Below, one piece after another: positions 8,179-16,713 of a stretch of DNA of 49,494 bases. Each line of letters begins with the position of its first letter. The first letter of the stretch is position 1. The translations under genes were made by a program, and so were the position numbers. Source of the DNA: Anaeromonas gelatinilytica (lineage in GTDB: Bacteria > Bacillota > Clostridia > Tissierellales > SIT17); NCBI RefSeq assembly GCF_016820635.1, contig NZ_WSFU01000017.1:1-49494 (forward strand). Direction: 5' to 3'. The notes below the pieces were generated by a model. That model worked only from the letters and a program-made list of their open reading frames with translations, ran no database searches and was not told the DNA's origin.

Positions 8179-8274
8179 ATGTCTCAAGACAATTATATAA
8201 TAAATAATTTTACATTACATATTGTTTCACTAATTTATACTAATTTTTTTATTTCCTCTAATGCTTTATCATAG
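8179..8274 (+). pseudogene. Possible truncated transposase start (IS remnant)
   Basis: A short frame of 31 codons has a good ribosome site (TTTAGGAG) and begins MSQDNYIINNF, resembling the first residues of some ISL3-type transposases. After about 12 codons it enters the thiol-peroxidase repeat in antisense and soon stops. The upstream region has a hairpin, AAATATAAT/ATTATATTT, near 8142-8165. I cannot see both terminal repeats or a target duplication, so the mobile-element reading rests on a short similarity. Confidence 0.3.
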
Positions 8275-8335
8275 TCTGGATGATTTGTAACCTCATCAAC
8301 ATATTCTATATTATTGTCCTTATTAACAATTAAAA
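8235..8335 (-). pseudogene. Thiol peroxidase C-terminal remnant, copy B
   Basis: The minus strand reads IVLIVNKDNNIEYVDEVTNH, then PDYDKALEEIKKLV and a stop (8235-8237). It is about 93% identical at the DNA level to copy A at 2965-3075. It starts right at the stop codon of the degV gene, in another frame, and on the other side it abuts the possible transposase fragment. No N-terminal or catalytic part exists, so it is a non-functional fragment. Confidence 0.6.
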
Positions 8336-9166
8336 CGATATAATTATACCACCTTCATTAGCATATACAGTACTTATTCCTCCAGCATCTACTATTATAA
8401 TATCTTTAAAATTATATTTTTTCATAATATCGTTTTTCAATTTTTCTGCTCTATCTTTACAATTCACATGGGAAATACCTAATATCTTCTCTTTAAATTT
8501 ACCAATATTCCCTTCTTCACCGATAACATCTACTAATTTACTTAATGACTTTTTTGTACCTCTAGTTTTTTTTACTAATCTTATATTACCATCATCAGTA
8601 GCACCCATTATTGGTTTTATAGAGAGCACAGAAGCAATTCTCCCTTTTATCTTACTCATTCTTCCTGCTTTAATTAAATTATCTAATGACTCTAATACAA
8701 AAAAAGTTTTCATCTCTTTTATATAATTATTAGTTTTTTCCACAATATCATTTTCAGTTAATCCATTATCAATTAATTCATTTAATTTTATACATATTAA
8801 TGTTTCTCCTACCGATGCACTAACTGAATCAAATACATGTATGAATTTTTCGTTAACTTCTTCCATCATCATATTTTTTGCCATTATTGCATTACTGTAT
8901 GTACTACTTAAAGCCGAAGATATTGTAACAACAAAACTCTTTTCACTATTTTTATATTTATCTAAAAAACTCTTAGGAGATGGACTCGCTGTTTTAGGAT
9001 AATCTTCACTATTTTTCATCACTTTTAATAATTCTTTTCTATCTAAACTTTCATCATCAATAAACTCTCTATCATCTACTCTAATAGAAAGAGGAACCAT
9101 AGCTAAATTTAGTTTTTTCTTTATTTTTTCATTTAAATCACAACCACTATCTGAGATTATTTTCAT
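8330..9166 (-). CDS. DegV family fatty-acid-binding protein
   Basis: Cytoplasmic DegV-fold protein of 278 residues. In Firmicutes such proteins (FakB) bind a fatty acid and present it to the kinase FakA. Seen here: MKIISDSGCDLN at the N terminus, the KTASPSPKSFLDKY loop that covers the ligand pocket, VTISSALSSTYSNA, and LESLDNLIKAGRMSK before a C-terminal domain. The ATG at 9166 has AAGGAG upstream; an in-frame ATG at 9184 lies before the site. It is divergent from a second DegV gene. No FakA-like kinase is in the window, so lipid specificity and pathway are open. Confidence 0.92.
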   Translation of the reverse strand: MKIISDSGCDLNEKIKKKLNLAMVPLSIRVDDREFIDDESLDRKELLKVMKNSEDYPKTASPSPKSFLDKYKNSEKSFVVTISSALSSTYSNAIMAKNMMMEEVNEKFIHVFDSVSASVGETLICIKLNELIDNGLTENDIVEKTNNYIKEMKTFFVLESLDNLIKAGRMSKIKGRIASVLSIKPIMGATDDGNIRLVKKTRGTKKSLSKLVDVIGEEGNIGKFKEKILGISHVNCKDRAEKLKNDIMKKYNFKDIIIVDAGGISTVYANEGGIIISF

Positions 9167-9420
9167 TGCAATACTCCTTTTCATTTTGTAATATTAATTA
9201 TATAATAACACATTATTAATTATTTTGTTATAATTATTATTAATTCAGACAGCTTCACTATAAATATATTAAAAATTATTACCATTTTAATAATAATTAT
9301 TATATAGAAATAATATATCCATATTAATCTTCATATTGCTTTATATATTCAATTATATTTAGTAATATATATAATATATATGCACTTATATTTAATTCAT
9401 AAAATGAAAGGGGCAAAATA

Positions 9421-10269
9421 ATGAATAATATTCAACTTATAACCGATAGTACTTGTGACTTACCAAAAAGTATACTTACTTCAAATAATATTTCTGTAAT
9501 CCCGCTATATGTCGTTTTTAATGAAGGATCCTTTAAAGATGGTATCGATATAACACCAAAAGAGTTGTATGATAAAGTAGATAAAACAGGTATTATGCCT
9601 AAAACATCGGCACCTACCCCTAGTGACTTTTATCATGCTTTTAAACCTCATGTAGAAAAAGGAAAAGACATTATCTACATAGGATTATCTTCAGACTTAT
9701 CTTCTACAATACAAAATGCAAAAATAGCAGCTTCTGAATTTGAAAATACTAATATACATGTAATAGATTCTAAAAACCTATCCTCTGGTATTGGTCTTTT
9801 AATTTTAAAAGCTAGTGATTTAATTAATTTAGGAAAACCCTTAGATGAAATAGTAAAAGAAGTAAAATATGATGTTTCCAATGTAAAATCTTCTTTTATA
9901 ATTGACACTCTTGATTATTTATACAAAGGTGGTAGATGCAGTGGTATACAAAATTTAGTTGGAAGTATTTTTAAAATAAAACCTATACTTAAACTAAATG
10001 ATGGAAAAATTATTGTAGGTCAGAAACCAAGAGGTAAAAAACAAAAAGCTTTAGATATAGTATTGAATAATATTTATAAAAACAAAAATTCAATCAATTT
10101 AAATCGAATAATAATTGGAGACTCTTTTTCTCCAGAAGATTTAATATATCTAAAAGAAGAACTTGAAAAAAATGTTTCCTTTAAGGAAATTATAACTATG
10201 GAAGCAGGCTGTGTAATATCTAGCCACTGTGGAAGAAAAACTGTTGGTATTTTTTATATGGAAAAATAG
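9421..10269 (+). CDS. DegV family fatty-acid-binding protein (second copy)
   Basis: DegV-fold protein of 282 residues, divergent from the copy at 8330-9166. It keeps the family landmarks ITDSTCDLPKS, KTSAPTPSDFYHAF, IGLSSDLSSTIQNA and IDTLDYLYKGGRCSG, and a C-terminal SSHCGRKTVGIFY where the ligand carboxylate site usually lies. AAAGGGG precedes the ATG. The two proteins differ clearly in sequence, so they probably bind different fatty acids, as FakB paralogues do. Its stop codon lies inside a terminator hairpin shared with the convergent tdh gene. Confidence 0.93.
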   Translation: MNNIQLITDSTCDLPKSILTSNNISVIPLYVVFNEGSFKDGIDITPKELYDKVDKTGIMPKTSAPTPSDFYHAFKPHVEKGKDIIYIGLSSDLSSTIQNAKIAASEFENTNIHVIDSKNLSSGIGLLILKASDLINLGKPLDEIVKEVKYDVSNVKSSFIIDTLDYLYKGGRCSGIQNLVGSIFKIKPILKLNDGKIIVGQKPRGKKQKALDIVLNNIYKNKNSINLNRIIIGDSFSPEDLIYLKEELEKNVSFKEIITMEAGCVISSHCGRKTVGIFYMEK

Positions 10270-10289
10270 AGGCTCAAGCCTCTATTTTT
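10262..10289. terminator. Bidirectional terminator between degV and tdh
   Basis: Perfect 12-bp arms AAAAATAGAGGC and GCCTCTATTTTT around TCAA. The hairpin works in both directions between convergent genes. Confidence 0.85.
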
Positions 10290-10290
10290 A

Positions 10291-11244
10291 CTATTTATCA
10301 TTTAATTTTTCTTTCAATTTTTTAAGCATATCTTTTGTCATTTCTTCTAAATTATACTTAGGAGTCCAATCCCATTCTTCTTTAGCTGCAGAGTCATCCA
10401 AGGAATTTGGCCATGAATTAGCTATTTTTTGTAAATTTGGATTTACATCATAATCCATCGTAAATTCAGGTATATGTTTTCTAATTTCATTATATATCCT
10501 TTCAGGATTAAAGCTCATTGAAGTTACATTGAAAGCATTTCTATGCTTTAACTTTGAACCATCAGCTTCTATTAAATCGATAATTGCATTAATTGCATCT
10601 GGCATATACATCATATCCATATAAGTATCTTTATCTAATGGACAGGTAAATTTGCCTTTTTGTAATGCATCATAATAAATATGTACTGCATAATCAGTTG
10701 TTCCTCCTCCTGGAAGAGTTTCATAAGATATCAAACCTGGAAAACGTACTCCTCTAGTATCTACTCCAAATTTCTCATAATAGTAATCACATAATAATTC
10801 TCCAGACACTTTAGTAACTCCATACATTGTATTAGGCCTTTGTATGGTATCTTGGGGAGTATTATCTCTAGGAGTATTTGGACCAAATGCCGCTATTGAA
10901 CTTGGAGTAAATACTCCGCAACCGTTTTCTCTTGCTACCTCTAATACATTAAATAATCCATTCATATTAACTTGCCAAGCCAAACTTGGTTTTTCCTCTC
11001 CTACAGCAGATAATATAGCTGCTAAATTTACTATCCAATCGATATCATATTTTTTTACTACTTCTGACACTTGATTATAATTAGTTATATCTACAATTTC
11101 AAAAGGTCCAGATTCCACTACAACTGAATCTCTTTTGTGAATTCCACTAGCCACTACATTCTCATTTCCATAACGCCCTCTCAATTCCATAGTTAACTCA
11201 GATCCAATTTGACCTAAAGCTCCTGTAACAAGAAATTTTTTCAT
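10291..11244 (-). CDS. L-threonine 3-dehydrogenase, extended SDR type
   Basis: Cytoplasmic NAD-dependent enzyme of 317 residues that oxidises L-threonine to 2-amino-3-ketobutyrate. It belongs to the UDP-galactose-epimerase-like (extended SDR) type of threonine dehydrogenase, not the zinc type. Seen: Rossmann GALGQIGS (8-15), catalytic Ser116 with Tyr141 and Lys145 (YGVTK), and the characteristic RFPGLISYETLPGGGTTDYA and MDMMYMPDA stretches. The ATG has GGAGG upstream. The partner ligase (kbl) is not next to it, so the fate of the ketobutyrate is open; the gene stands alone between terminators. Confidence 0.9.
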   Translation of the reverse strand: MKKFLVTGALGQIGSELTMELRGRYGNENVVASGIHKRDSVVVESGPFEIVDITNYNQVSEVVKKYDIDWIVNLAAILSAVGEEKPSLAWQVNMNGLFNVLEVARENGCGVFTPSSIAAFGPNTPRDNTPQDTIQRPNTMYGVTKVSGELLCDYYYEKFGVDTRGVRFPGLISYETLPGGGTTDYAVHIYYDALQKGKFTCPLDKDTYMDMMYMPDAINAIIDLIEADGSKLKHRNAFNVTSMSFNPERIYNEIRKHIPEFTMDYDVNPNLQKIANSWPNSLDDSAAKEEWDWTPKYNLEEMTKDMLKKLKEKLNDK

Positions 11245-11358
11245 ATCATTACCTCCATGTTAAATTTGAATTTAAATACTTATTATTTTATACCTAAAGA
11301 ATATATCATCTTTTTATAAAAATCAAGTTATACTTATATTTAGATAAACTATATAATA

Positions 11359-11394
11359 TAAATTAAAGACTGGGAAATCCCAGTCTTTAATTTA
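11359..11394. terminator. Terminator after the glycine-betaine operon
   Basis: A 17-bp perfect inverted repeat centred at 11376.5, with AT-rich flanks giving T-tracts in both directions. It follows opuAC and is upstream of tdh. Confidence 0.85.
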
Positions 11395-11396
11395 TA

Positions 11397-12302
11397 TTAT
11401 TCACTTTCTGGTAACCAACTATTTACTAAATCTTCATTTTCATTCATCCATTTTTTAGCAACTTCTAATGGCTCTTCATCACTATCAGCTATATCTCCCA
11501 TCAATTCACCTAATTGATCATCACTCATCTTAAAGTTTTCTAGAAATTCTGCAACTTCAGGCATATCTTCTTTAATTCCTTTTCTAGCTATTGTATGAAG
11601 ATTCTCTGCTTCTCCATAAATTCCTTTAGGATCTTCTAAAAATTTCAAATCATATCTAGCAAATTTCCAATGTGGACTCCACCCTGTAACTACAACAGGT
11701 TCTTCATCATCAATAGAACTAGCTAATTCAGCTGTCATAACCGGTCCACTACTTTCCATTAAATCAAAATCTAAATCATATTCTTCTATAGCTTCTTCTG
11801 TAGCTTCCATTATTCCAGCACCAGAATCAATTCCAACTATTCTACCATCAAATAAATCTTTATTATCATTAAGTTCTTCTATGCTATCTACATCTACATA
11901 TGAAGGTACAACTAAACCTATTCTTGCTCCTTCGTAATTATATCCTAAATCTTCTAATTGATCACCAAATTGATCCATATAGCTCTTATGAGTTACTGGT
12001 AACCATCCATCTAAAAATGCATCATAATCTCCTTCAGCAAGAGATGTGAATATTAATCCAGGTTCTGCTGTAGTACTAGTTACATCATAGCCCATTTTTT
12101 CTTCTAATATAGCTTCTGCTAAATTTGTCATTGCAATACCTTCTGCCCAATTAACAACTCCTAATTTTACTTCCCCTTTTTCTTCGACCTTTCCACCATC
12201 TTTATCATTAGAGTCTTCTGAATTCTCAGTATCTCCACATGCCGTTAATACCAAACTCATTGTCAACAATAAAACCAATAAAATTGTTCCCAATTTCTTC
12301 AT
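11397..12302 (-). CDS. opuAC: Glycine betaine ABC transporter, substrate-binding lipoprotein
   Basis: Extracellular binding protein of about 301 residues for glycine betaine or a related quaternary amine. It has a lipoprotein signal (LVLTACGDTEN) and an acidic linker. VVNWAEGIAMTNLAEAIL is the usual first strand of OpuAC/ProX proteins, and tryptophans W100 (FLDGWLP) and W207 (VTGWSPHWKF) are in the places that form the aromatic cage. The start is the ATG at 12302 with GGAGG eight bases upstream; TTG at 12305 is the alternative. Last gene of the opuA operon. The high acidity fits an exported protein. Confidence 0.93.
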   Translation of the reverse strand: MKKLGTILLVLLLTMSLVLTACGDTENSEDSNDKDGGKVEEKGEVKLGVVNWAEGIAMTNLAEAILEEKMGYDVTSTTAEPGLIFTSLAEGDYDAFLDGWLPVTHKSYMDQFGDQLEDLGYNYEGARIGLVVPSYVDVDSIEELNDNKDLFDGRIVGIDSGAGIMEATEEAIEEYDLDFDLMESSGPVMTAELASSIDDEEPVVVTGWSPHWKFARYDLKFLEDPKGIYGEAENLHTIARKGIKEDMPEVAEFLENFKMSDDQLGELMGDIADSDEEPLEVAKKWMNENEDLVNSWLPESE

Positions 12303-12323
12303 CAAAAAAACCTCCTATATTTA

Positions 12324-13154
12324 TTATTTATCCTTATTTATATCCCCAAGTCCTTGGGTAATTCTATCTAAAATCATAGCTAAAATTACAACAGCTAATC
12401 CACCTTCAAATCCCAAATCTATTTTATACTCTTGTATCCCTCTAAGTACTATCTTACCTAATCCTCCAGAACCTATCATTGCAGAAATTACAACCATAGA
12501 TAAAGCTAACATAATGGTTTGATTAACTCCTGCTAAAATAGTAGGTAATGCAATAGGCAATTGAACTTTAAATAACATCTGTTTTGATGTAGATCCAAAA
12601 GATCTACCTGCTTCTACTACTTCTTTAGGTACTTGTCTTATAGCTAGATTAGTAAGTCTAACAACTGGTGGCATTGAAAATATTATAGTTGCAAATGCTC
12701 CAGGTACTTTTCCTAAACTAAAGAATAATACTGCTGGAATAAGATATACAAATGCAGGCATAGTCTGCATAAAATCTAATATTGGTCTCAATATTCTATC
12801 AAAACCATCACTTTTAGAAGCAATAATTCCTAAAGGAATTCCTATAATTAAAGTAATAAAAGATGCACTTAATACTAATGCTAGTGTGGATACTGTCTCT
12901 GCCCACAATCCCATAGAATCTATCAAAAGTAACCCTATAATAGTAAATATTGCAACTCCTTTACTAGATACCTTCCATGCTAATAATCCAAATAATAGTA
13001 TTAAAATTATAACAGGTATAACATTCAGTAAGTATTCTATGCCATTAATTGATCCTTCTAATACATTTTTTATGAAATCAAATAAAAAATCAAAATTATC
13101 TTTTAACCATAATACAAAAATTTCAAAATATGATCCTATGTTCAAATCAAACAT
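12324..13154 (-). CDS. opuAB: Glycine betaine ABC transporter permease
   Basis: Integral membrane permease of 276 residues with about six to seven segments. The EAA-type loop that contacts the ATPase is visible as EVVEAGRSFGSTSKQMLFKV. It pairs with the ATPase immediately upstream and the binding protein downstream to import an osmoprotectant. Only one base separates it from the ATPase stop codon, and GAGG lies within the upstream gene end. Confidence 0.93.
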   Translation of the reverse strand: MFDLNIGSYFEIFVLWLKDNFDFLFDFIKNVLEGSINGIEYLLNVIPVIILILLFGLLAWKVSSKGVAIFTIIGLLLIDSMGLWAETVSTLALVLSASFITLIIGIPLGIIASKSDGFDRILRPILDFMQTMPAFVYLIPAVLFFSLGKVPGAFATIIFSMPPVVRLTNLAIRQVPKEVVEAGRSFGSTSKQMLFKVQLPIALPTILAGVNQTIMLALSMVVISAMIGSGGLGKIVLRGIQEYKIDLGFEGGLAVVILAMILDRITQGLGDINKDK

Positions 13155-13155
13155 A

Positions 13156-14340
13156 TTAAACCTCCTCTCCTATAATTCCTAATATAATAGATGCTCTTAC
13201 TATAATTCCTAGAAGAGTATTTTGTTCATCTATTACTGCTATAGGATAATCAGAAGTCTTAGCAGTAGGCAACAAATCAATGATCTGTTGTTCAGGAGAA
13301 GTCTTAGGTACATCTTTTATTATTATATTTTCTAATGATTTTTCTCCTCTTTCTATTGCTTTACTAGCATCTTCAATTCTTACAATACCTTGCAACTTTC
13401 TATTTTTATCAGTTACATATATACTACTAAATTCATTTTCCTTCATTTTTCTAGCCGCTACTCTAGGACCATCTTTTGAAGATATCAAAGCATCAGGTTT
13501 TCTCATTATTGCTTCCGCAGTAACAACTCTAGATCTATCTACATCTTGAACAAATTCCTTAACATAATCATTAGCCGGATTAGTTAATATATCCTCAGCG
13601 CTACCGATTTGAACAACCTTACCATCCTTCATTACTGCAATTCTATCTCCTAATTTTAATGCCTCATCTAAGTCATGAGTTATAAATATAATTGTTTTTT
13701 TCATTTTTGATTGTAACTCTAAAAGCTCATCTTGCATTTCCTTTCTTATAAGAGGATCTAATGCACTAAAAGCTTCATCCATTAATAATATATCTGGATC
13801 ATTAGCTAATGCTCTAGCTAACCCCACTCTTTGTTGCATACCTCCACTTAATTCATTAGGCATGCTATCTTCATAACCCTCTAATCCAACAAGCTTAATT
13901 GCTTCTTTAGCCTTCTCCGTTCTCTTTTGTGGTTCTACACCTTGAATTTCTAGTCCATATTCTACATTAGCAATTACTGTTCTATGGGGAAATAAGCCAA
14001 AATGTTGAAATACCATTGATATTTTTTTTCTTCTTATATCCTTTAACTTATCTTTATCAGCCTTTAAAATATCATCACCATCTATTATTATTTCTCCAGT
14101 TGTTGGTTCAACAAGTCTATTTAAACATCTTATTAATGTAGATTTACCACTACCTGATAGTCCCATTACTACAAAAAACTCACCCTGATCAACTTCAAAG
14201 CTAGCATTACTTATTCCTACTGTATTTCCCGTTTTATTCAATATTTCATCTTTAGATAAACCTTTTTCTAATAATAGAACTACCTTTTTTGGTTTATTAC
14301 CAAAAATCTTATACAAGTTCTTAACTTCGATCAATGACAT
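13156..14340 (-). CDS. opuAA: Glycine betaine ABC transporter ATPase with CBS domains
   Basis: Cytoplasmic ATPase of 394 residues that powers betaine import. Walker A GLSGSGKST, signature LSGGMQQRVGLARA and Walker B ILLMDEAFSALD are complete. The N-terminal extension before the strand preceding Walker A (KGLSKDEILNKTG) and the two C-terminal CBS domains (about 275-394) are typical of OpuA/ProV. The CBS pair in OpuA senses ionic strength or nucleotides, so gating by osmotic stress is likely. First gene of the operon, with GGAGG before ATG. Confidence 0.94.
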   Translation of the reverse strand: MSLIEVKNLYKIFGNKPKKVVLLLEKGLSKDEILNKTGNTVGISNASFEVDQGEFFVVMGLSGSGKSTLIRCLNRLVEPTTGEIIIDGDDILKADKDKLKDIRRKKISMVFQHFGLFPHRTVIANVEYGLEIQGVEPQKRTEKAKEAIKLVGLEGYEDSMPNELSGGMQQRVGLARALANDPDILLMDEAFSALDPLIRKEMQDELLELQSKMKKTIIFITHDLDEALKLGDRIAVMKDGKVVQIGSAEDILTNPANDYVKEFVQDVDRSRVVTAEAIMRKPDALISSKDGPRVAARKMKENEFSSIYVTDKNRKLQGIVRIEDASKAIERGEKSLENIIIKDVPKTSPEQQIIDLLPTAKTSDYPIAVIDEQNTLLGIIVRASIILGIIGEEV

Positions 14341-14403
14341 CTGGTTCCTCCTTCTTATTCTATTTTTTCGACCATTCTTCGACCATTCATTGTACGGTTC
14401 CTA

Positions 14404-14432
14404 ATGTTAACAAAATAAATTACCCTTGTCAA
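14404..14432 (-). promoter_or_regulatory. Promoter of the opuA operon
   Basis: On the minus strand, TTGACA (14427-14432), 17 bases, TAACAT (14404-14409); the start is near 14397. Between it and the ATPase gene lies a direct repeat of TTCGACCATTC (about 14367-14390), which could bind a regulator. Confidence 0.65.
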
Positions 14433-14539
14433 ATTTAAAAGTACTATATTTTAGATAACATTACTCTAATTATAACCAATAATGAAAGAGAAAAATCTTG
14501 ATTTAATAAATCATTTTTATCTTTGAACACGTTGGTCTC

Positions 14540-15187
14540 CTATCTGATTAATTCTTTACTTTGAAGATATTTATCCTTTAATAATTCTTTACTTATATTA
14601 TTGTTTTCACTCCTCATTTCTAAATCCTTTATTTCCTTATTTAATTTTTCATCTAAAACTTTTATAGCTTTCTTTCTATCCTTACTTTTTATAAATTCTG
14701 GAGCATTTAATGCTAAATATCTAATGGCTTCTTTTTTCTCATTACTTGTATATCCATTTAAAGATTTATATTTTTTAGATTTTATATCTATTTTTTTCTC
14801 ATATATATTCTTCAGTATATCTTTGTGATAATATTTAATTAGTTTCACATATTCTTCAGTTAATGCAAAAATTGATATTCTTTCATTATATTTTTTATTT
14901 TTAAACTTACTTTCTAATTTTTTAGGAATTTTTTCTTTTTTATTTGTACGCTCAATGACATATTCTTTCCCTCTATACTCATAAATTTCAATCAATATCA
15001 TTGGATTTATTTTTCTTTCAAAATCTTTGTTTATATTAAAATCTTTATTATTAAATATTATTCCTTTATAATCTTTGCACTCATATAATATTACTCCGCT
15101 TATTATAATAAACTTTTCTTGAATATTTCCCCACATTTCTTCTGCTAATTTATCACTTATTATCTCTAAATTAAATTTTTTTCTCAT
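14540..15187 (-). CDS. Hypothetical lysine-rich protein
   Basis: A 215-residue product with no signal or membrane segment. I do not recognise the family. The first 90 residues look like alternating strands (FIIISGVILYECKDYKGIIF); the rest is strongly charged and helical, rich in K and E, with no cysteines in the helical part. The start is the ATG at 15187 with GGAGGG upstream; an earlier in-frame ATG has no site. It stands alone between the opuA promoter region and a divergent small gene. Confidence 0.7.
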   Translation of the reverse strand: MRKKFNLEIISDKLAEEMWGNIQEKFIIISGVILYECKDYKGIIFNNKDFNINKDFERKINPMILIEIYEYRGKEYVIERTNKKEKIPKKLESKFKNKKYNERISIFALTEEYVKLIKYYHKDILKNIYEKKIDIKSKKYKSLNGYTSNEKKEAIRYLALNAPEFIKSKDRKKAIKVLDEKLNKEIKDLEMRSENNNISKELLKDKYLQSKELIR

Positions 15188-15363
15188 TCTCTTCCCTCCA
15201 TCTAGTCCTACATATAAGATAGAACACATATTCGTTTATGTCAAGGATTCTATTTAAAATAGAAGAATTTTAAAAAATTCCCCGTTATTTTATTGAAATT
15301 TTATTTAATATAATATAAACTTTGTATTAAATAAATTATTAAACAATGGAGGGCGTTCTAAAT

Positions 15364-15672
15364 ATGGATACTCTAAACTTTTTTATTAAATATATAAAAC
15401 TTGACGAAGAAAAAAGAATCTTGATATCAGTACAAAATCAATATGAGTCCTATTTACAGGAAAAAACAAATAAAAAAATGATATTAGACGGATTAAAATC
15501 TATTCTAAAAGAAGACTTTAAAAAATTAGAAATAGGTAAGAATATTTGTAGAATTACTGTAATAGAAGGTAAAGAAGAAGCAGCAAAAGAAAAAATCCAC
15601 TCAGAATTAATAAATGGGTTAAATCAAGCAATGGAATTTATGAATCAAATGGGAAAAAAAGATGATCGTTAA
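15364..15672 (+). CDS. Small hypothetical protein
   Basis: A 102-residue, mostly helical, charged protein of unknown function. GGAGG lies about 11 bases before the ATG at 15364; a frame from 15346 would use an ATG that overlaps that site. No signal peptide, membrane segment or metal motif is visible. The end of the gene forms the left arm of a bidirectional terminator. Confidence 0.7.
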   Translation: MDTLNFFIKYIKLDEEKRILISVQNQYESYLQEKTNKKMILDGLKSILKEDFKKLEIGKNICRITVIEGKEEAAKEKIHSELINGLNQAMEFMNQMGKKDDR

Positions 15673-15686
15673 CGATCATCTTTTTT
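15655..15686. terminator. Bidirectional terminator
   Basis: A 16-bp perfect palindrome without loop bases (AAAAAAGATGATCGTT and its complement). It overlaps the stop codons of the small gene and of the convergent DUF4397 gene. Confidence 0.88.
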
Positions 15687-16314
15687 AATAAGAGGCTTTA
15701 TCTAATGCTATTAAAGCCTGTAAAGGTTTAGCACCATTCATTGTTCCTACTCCATATATTGTATAATATCTTCCTGAATTAAGTACTACATTAGGAACAG
15801 TTAATATTATATTATCAGTTCCTGCAACTCTTAATTGTACTGTATATCTACCAGGTTCAATTGTTGATTTTTCACTTACTTCATTAAAAGCTATATTTTC
15901 AAATAGTTTTCTGCCATCTGGTAGTGTTACGTCTACCCTCGGTGCGTCTGGTATAAGATGAACAAATTTAATTTCAGCCATATTTGAAGGGATTCTAGCA
16001 GCAGTATCATTTACTATTAAAAAATCTATATCTTCTAACAACCCTTTAATTGCAATAGTAGTATCAGTATCCGGTATTACATCTATATCTCTACTTATGA
16101 CTGGATTAGAAGTTGTTCCTGTAGGAAAAATATCTAATCTATATCTACCACTCATTAATGGAATATATTCTGTAAAATTTCTATAAGTTAAATTTCTTCC
16201 AATCAATGTATTATTTAAATATATATCCATCCCTGGTGCATCTGGGGAAGCATGTAATATTCTTGAATATGAAGTATTATTTCTAGAAAAATAATTATTT
16301 GTATAATAATACAT
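15685..16314 (-). CDS. DUF4397 domain protein
   Basis: A 209-residue protein made of two similar beta-rich repeats. Each opens with a hallmark motif, RILHASPDAPGMDIYLN (about residues 18-34) and KFVHLIPDAPRVDVTLPDG (about 116-134). This is the DUF4397 pattern, found in surface or spore-associated proteins of Firmicutes. No signal peptide is seen; the N terminus is rich in Tyr and Asn. The start is the ATG at 16314 with AAAGGG eight bases upstream; GTG at 16323 touches that site. Function unknown. Confidence 0.85.
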   Translation of the reverse strand: MYYYTNNYFSRNNTSYSRILHASPDAPGMDIYLNNTLIGRNLTYRNFTEYIPLMSGRYRLDIFPTGTTSNPVISRDIDVIPDTDTTIAIKGLLEDIDFLIVNDTAARIPSNMAEIKFVHLIPDAPRVDVTLPDGRKLFENIAFNEVSEKSTIEPGRYTVQLRVAGTDNIILTVPNVVLNSGRYYTIYGVGTMNGAKPLQALIALDKASY

Positions 16315-16478
16315 GTATATCACCCTTTATATTTTTATTTTCTCAATTCATATTATTCAACTATATTTATTAAAGTTACAATGCATAATTATAAAAAATA
16401 TTGAAATGTATAATATATGTAAATATTAGCAATACTATTTATAATTAAATTTTAATTATATTTAAGGAGGTATATTTA

Positions 16479-16679
16479 ATGGATAGATTTGCTCTAATAC
16501 TTGTAATTATAGGAGCATTAAATTGGGGGTTAATAGCATTATTTCAATTTGACTTAGTGGCTTCCTTGTTTGGCGGTCAAACTACCTTTTTAAGCAGAGT
16601 AGTATATGGTCTAGTAGGATTAGCAGGATTATATTCCATTAGTTTACTATTTAGAGAAAGGGATAAAACAGTCGAATAA
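16479..16679 (+). CDS. DUF378 small membrane protein
   Basis: A 66-residue protein with two membrane segments. IGALNWGLIALFQFDLVASLFG in the first half and VYGLVGLAGLYSI in the second are typical of the DUF378 family. Function unknown. AAGGAGG precedes the ATG and a strong terminator follows, so it is probably transcribed alone. Confidence 0.9.
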   Translation: MDRFALILVIIGALNWGLIALFQFDLVASLFGGQTTFLSRVVYGLVGLAGLYSISLLFRERDKTVE

Positions 16680-16681
16680 AT

Positions 16682-16713
16682 AAAAAAGATTAGACTTAAG
16701 TCTAATCTTTTTT
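16682..16713. terminator. Bidirectional terminator
   Basis: A 16-bp perfect palindrome (AAAAAAGATTAGACTT and complement) between the convergent DUF378 and nitrilase genes. The nitrilase stop lies inside it. Confidence 0.88.
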
